Shown here in pieces: positions 4,593 through 6,556 of a DNA stretch of 6,556 bases. Each line of letters opens with the position of its first letter. Position 1 is the stretch's first letter. The translations under genes and the position numbers were made by a program. Origin of the DNA: Desulfobacterales bacterium (lineage in GTDB: Bacteria; Desulfobacterota; Desulfobacteria; Desulfobacterales; ETH-SRB1); NCBI GenBank assembly GCA_030017395.1, contig JASEIZ010000119.1, forward strand, positions 1 through 6,556, in the 5' to 3' direction. The notes under the pieces were generated by a model. The model saw only the letters and a list, made by a program, of their open reading frames with translations, was not told where the DNA came from and searched no databases.

Positions 4593-5755
4593 ATGATGTT
4601 AAAGATGTTAATCTTGAAAACTACAAGGTTGATGCCGAAGACCATACATATGTTGAAAATTTGTCACAAATTGGATCAACAGACGCAAACCAGCTTTTAG
4701 ATGTTGGTGTGGATACCGATGAAAATGATCGCGTTGGTAGCTTCATACAAAAAGACAAATCTGTAATACACTGCAAAACCATGCAGGACGGTGTTGAGAT
4801 TATGAGCATATCCCAGGCGCAGGAAAAACATGGGTGGCTTTCCGATTATTTATGGAAAAATGTATCCCCAGATACCGACAAATTTACATCCCAGGCAAAG
4901 GAAAAACCTCACGAAGGCTATTTTATACGCGCCCTTCCAGGCGTTAAAACTGAGCATCCGGTACAGTCATGCCTTTATATCGCCAAAGAAGGATTTTCGC
5001 AAAATGTTCATAATGTTGTAATTGCTGAAGAAGGTTCGGAGCTTCACATTATTACAGGGTGCGCAACAGCGCCCCATCTGATTTCAGGACTGCACATAGG
5101 CGTTTCGGAATTTTACGTCAAAAAAGGTGCAAAACTTATGTTTACCATGATTCATGACTGGGGTGAAAAGATAAATGTACGGCCCAGAACCGTAACAAGG
5201 GTAGAAGAAAACGGGCTTATTATTTCAAACTATATATCATTAAGACCTGTGGGGTCTCTTCAGATGTATCCCACAACATGCTTGAACGGAAAAGGCGCTG
5301 TCGCCCGTTTCAACAGTGTTTTAGTCGCTAATAAAGGTGATTTTCTGGATGTGGGCTCGCGAGTAGTGCTTAATGCTCCTGACACTCGCGCAGAGATAAT
5401 ATCCCGCGCGATTACATACGGGGGATCAATTATCGCCCGTGGCGACCTGGTTGGCAAAATTCCGGGAATTAAAGCACATCTTGAATGCAAGGGTTTAATA
5501 TTAAAAGACGGGCTGATGCAAGCCATACCTGAACTCAGAGCATATGTTCCTGGTGTTGAGATGTCTCACGAGGCTGCGGTTGGCAAAATTGACCAGCGTG
5601 AGATAGAATATCTCATGGCAAGGGGCATTGATGAGGATGAGGCGATATCAACAATTGTTCGCGGGTTTTTAAATGTGGATATAGAAGGATTGCCGCAGAG
5701 TCTCAAAAACAAGCTTGATAAAATTATCTCTGAAACCCAAAAAGGTATGATATAG
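4580..5755 (+). CDS. sufB: SufB/SufBD-type Fe-S cluster scaffold protein (SmsB-like)
   Basis: This is the scaffold that assembles Fe-S clusters in complex with the SufC ATPase. The 391 residues from ATG 4580 are shorter than E. coli SufB (495) and fit the single SufBD protein of minimal two-gene loci. The N-terminal part (1-115) is variable. The beta-helix core follows, with QNVHNVVIAEEGSELHIITG (141-160), GCATA (160-164), HIGVSEFYVKKGAKLMFTMI (172-191) and FNSVLVANKGDFLDVGSR (244-261). Near the C-terminus, C303 in HLECKGLILKD is in the position expected for the catalytic SufB Cys, and the HEAAVGKI block (330-337, E331) aligns with the conserved HEA of SufB/SufD. The final helical region includes LMARGIDEDEAISTIVRGFL (345-364). 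The gene overlaps sufC by 13 bp and lies 17 bp before the next gene. No cysteine desulfurase is seen nearby, so sulfur must come from elsewhere. Confidence 0.92.
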   Translation: MYTIDDVKDVNLENYKVDAEDHTYVENLSQIGSTDANQLLDVGVDTDENDRVGSFIQKDKSVIHCKTMQDGVEIMSISQAQEKHGWLSDYLWKNVSPDTDKFTSQAKEKPHEGYFIRALPGVKTEHPVQSCLYIAKEGFSQNVHNVVIAEEGSELHIITGCATAPHLISGLHIGVSEFYVKKGAKLMFTMIHDWGEKINVRPRTVTRVEENGLIISNYISLRPVGSLQMYPTTCLNGKGAVARFNSVLVANKGDFLDVGSRVVLNAPDTRAEIISRAITYGGSIIARGDLVGKIPGIKAHLECKGLILKDGLMQAIPELRAYVPGVEMSHEAAVGKIDQREIEYLMARGIDEDEAISTIVRGFLNVDIEGLPQSLKNKLDKIISETQKGMI

Positions 5756-5772
5756 AAGCAGAGTTAATTTAA

Positions 5773-6556
5773 ATGCAACAATCTGATTTTGATATTACTT
5801 TTGATGAAAAAGTTCGGATATTTTCTCATGATTATCTGAAGTGTTTCAAATATATTTCCGGTTTTGATTCGCGAAAGCATTTTTTTACAAAAAGGCTTTA
5901 TTCAAAACTGATAGCCACTTCCCAACTTTTAGAGGATTTTCTCGATTTTCACGGGGCAAAAAACAATAGCGACTGGTATTTTTACAGAGAGCTTACAGCG
6001 GCAGTCAGGCATTTGAGCCTGGCTGGTTACTCATATCAACATTTGTCAAACAGACTTGTATTTTATGACCTTGTGAACACTGAGGGCTTTGAAAAGCAAG
6101 GTGAAATCACATTTGATTTTTTGACAAGCTCTATTATGAAAATGGCGCCTGTTATACTTGATGAAGCAAGATGCCTTAATATCCCCCTTACTGATGAAAC
6201 CTTTAATCCCGCCTATTTCCCGACTATTCCAACTGCCAAGATGCTCGATTATAATATTGATGATAAGGATAAAGATCAGCAGAAAAAACATATAGTTAAA
6301 ATTGCCAGTAAATTTTTGACTATTGCAAGAAGCTTTGATCACTTAAGTTTTTACGGGCCATACAGTATGCAAGAAATATCGGCCATTGTGCCGGAAAAGA
6401 TCAACGAGGTTGAAATTAGATATTTTGAGATGCTTGTACACAGCCTTCAATCTTCATTTGATACATATGTGATACACGGAGGATTCAGGTTCGGCAACAG
6501 GAGGCTTAAGCAGCTCCGAGGCTATATTTCAATAGTATTTCATCTTCTTCAGATGA
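5773..6556 (+). CDS. Unrecognised soluble protein, third gene of the suf operon, 3' truncated by window
   Basis: The frame is open for 261 codons to the window end with no stop. ATG 5773 is the only sensible start because TAA lies directly before it in frame (5770-5772). Only a weak purine run (GAAGCAGAG, 5755-5763) precedes it. The gap of 17 bp from sufB and the lack of a terminator place it in the same operon. The visible protein has no signal peptide, membrane segment or cysteine cluster (only C24 and C134). It looks mostly helical and is rich in aromatic residues, for example WYFYRELTAAVRHLSL near 67-82, with a charged linker DDKDKDQQKK at 163-172 and a basic stretch FRFGNRRLKQLRGY at 238-251. 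I do not recognise the family with confidence. A faint recollection links similar Desulfobacterota proteins to larger HPr-domain proteins, but no such domain is visible. Codon use looks like that of its neighbours. Confidence 0.8.
   Translation, partial: MQQSDFDITFDEKVRIFSHDYLKCFKYISGFDSRKHFFTKRLYSKLIATSQLLEDFLDFHGAKNNSDWYFYRELTAAVRHLSLAGYSYQHLSNRLVFYDLVNTEGFEKQGEITFDFLTSSIMKMAPVILDEARCLNIPLTDETFNPAYFPTIPTAKMLDYNIDDKDKDQQKKHIVKIASKFLTIARSFDHLSFYGPYSMQEISAIVPEKINEVEIRYFEMLVHSLQSSFDTYVIHGGFRFGNRRLKQLRGYISIVFHLLQM

Noticed and set aside
6046..6342. Minus-strand frame of 98 codons
   Set aside because: It is antisense to the long plus-strand gene at 5773-6556, which has good coding character; no ribosome site or family resemblance.

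Overview
The window reads as a core chromosomal segment from a Gram-negative anaerobe, most likely Desulfobacterota (former Deltaproteobacteria, Desulfobacterales-like). This rests on the style of the RpoD C-terminus, the run rpoD - tRNA - Nif3-family gene - zinc-ribbon coiled-coil gene - rnpB, a two-gene sufCB-type Fe-S scaffold locus, and moderate GC with AT-rich spacers. The placement is recalled and inferred; no search was run. Every recognisable gene lies on the plus strand.

Region 1 (1-1175) holds the 3' half of rpoD, cut by the window edge, then a tRNA gene with a CAU anticodon (tRNA-Ile2 favoured over elongator Met, no encoded CCA) and a strong intrinsic terminator. A candidate promoter lies between rpoD and the tRNA. 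Short direct and inverted repeats bracket the tRNA.

Region 2 (1176-3572) holds a full-length Nif3/YqfO-type metal-binding protein gene, a zinc-ribbon coiled-coil protein gene (COG1579/DUF164 type) whose start sits at the end of a 7-bp tandem repeat, and the RNase P RNA gene. rnpB begins only about 5 bp after the zinc-ribbon stop codon and ends in its own P1 helix plus a T-tract.

Region 3 (3573-3833) is a 261-bp non-coding spacer dominated by a long imperfect inverted repeat, MITE-like in shape, whose arms carry 9-bp units ending in GGAT. Between the arms are a perfect TATAAT box and an IscR/Rrf2-like palindrome, the likely control region of the next operon.

Region 4 (3834-6556) is an operon of a SufC-type ABC ATPase and a SufB/SufBD-type scaffold, overlapping by 13 bp, followed 17 bp later by an unrecognised soluble protein gene that runs off the window. 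The lack of SufA/D/E/S/U next to the pair fits the minimal two-component SUF-like (SMS) Fe-S assembly type.

Most of the window is housekeeping. The parts that merit a second look are the inverted-repeat promoter region of the suf operon, the unknown third gene of that operon, the heptamer repeat at a translation start, and the repeats around the tRNA. I see no convincing wholly new system.
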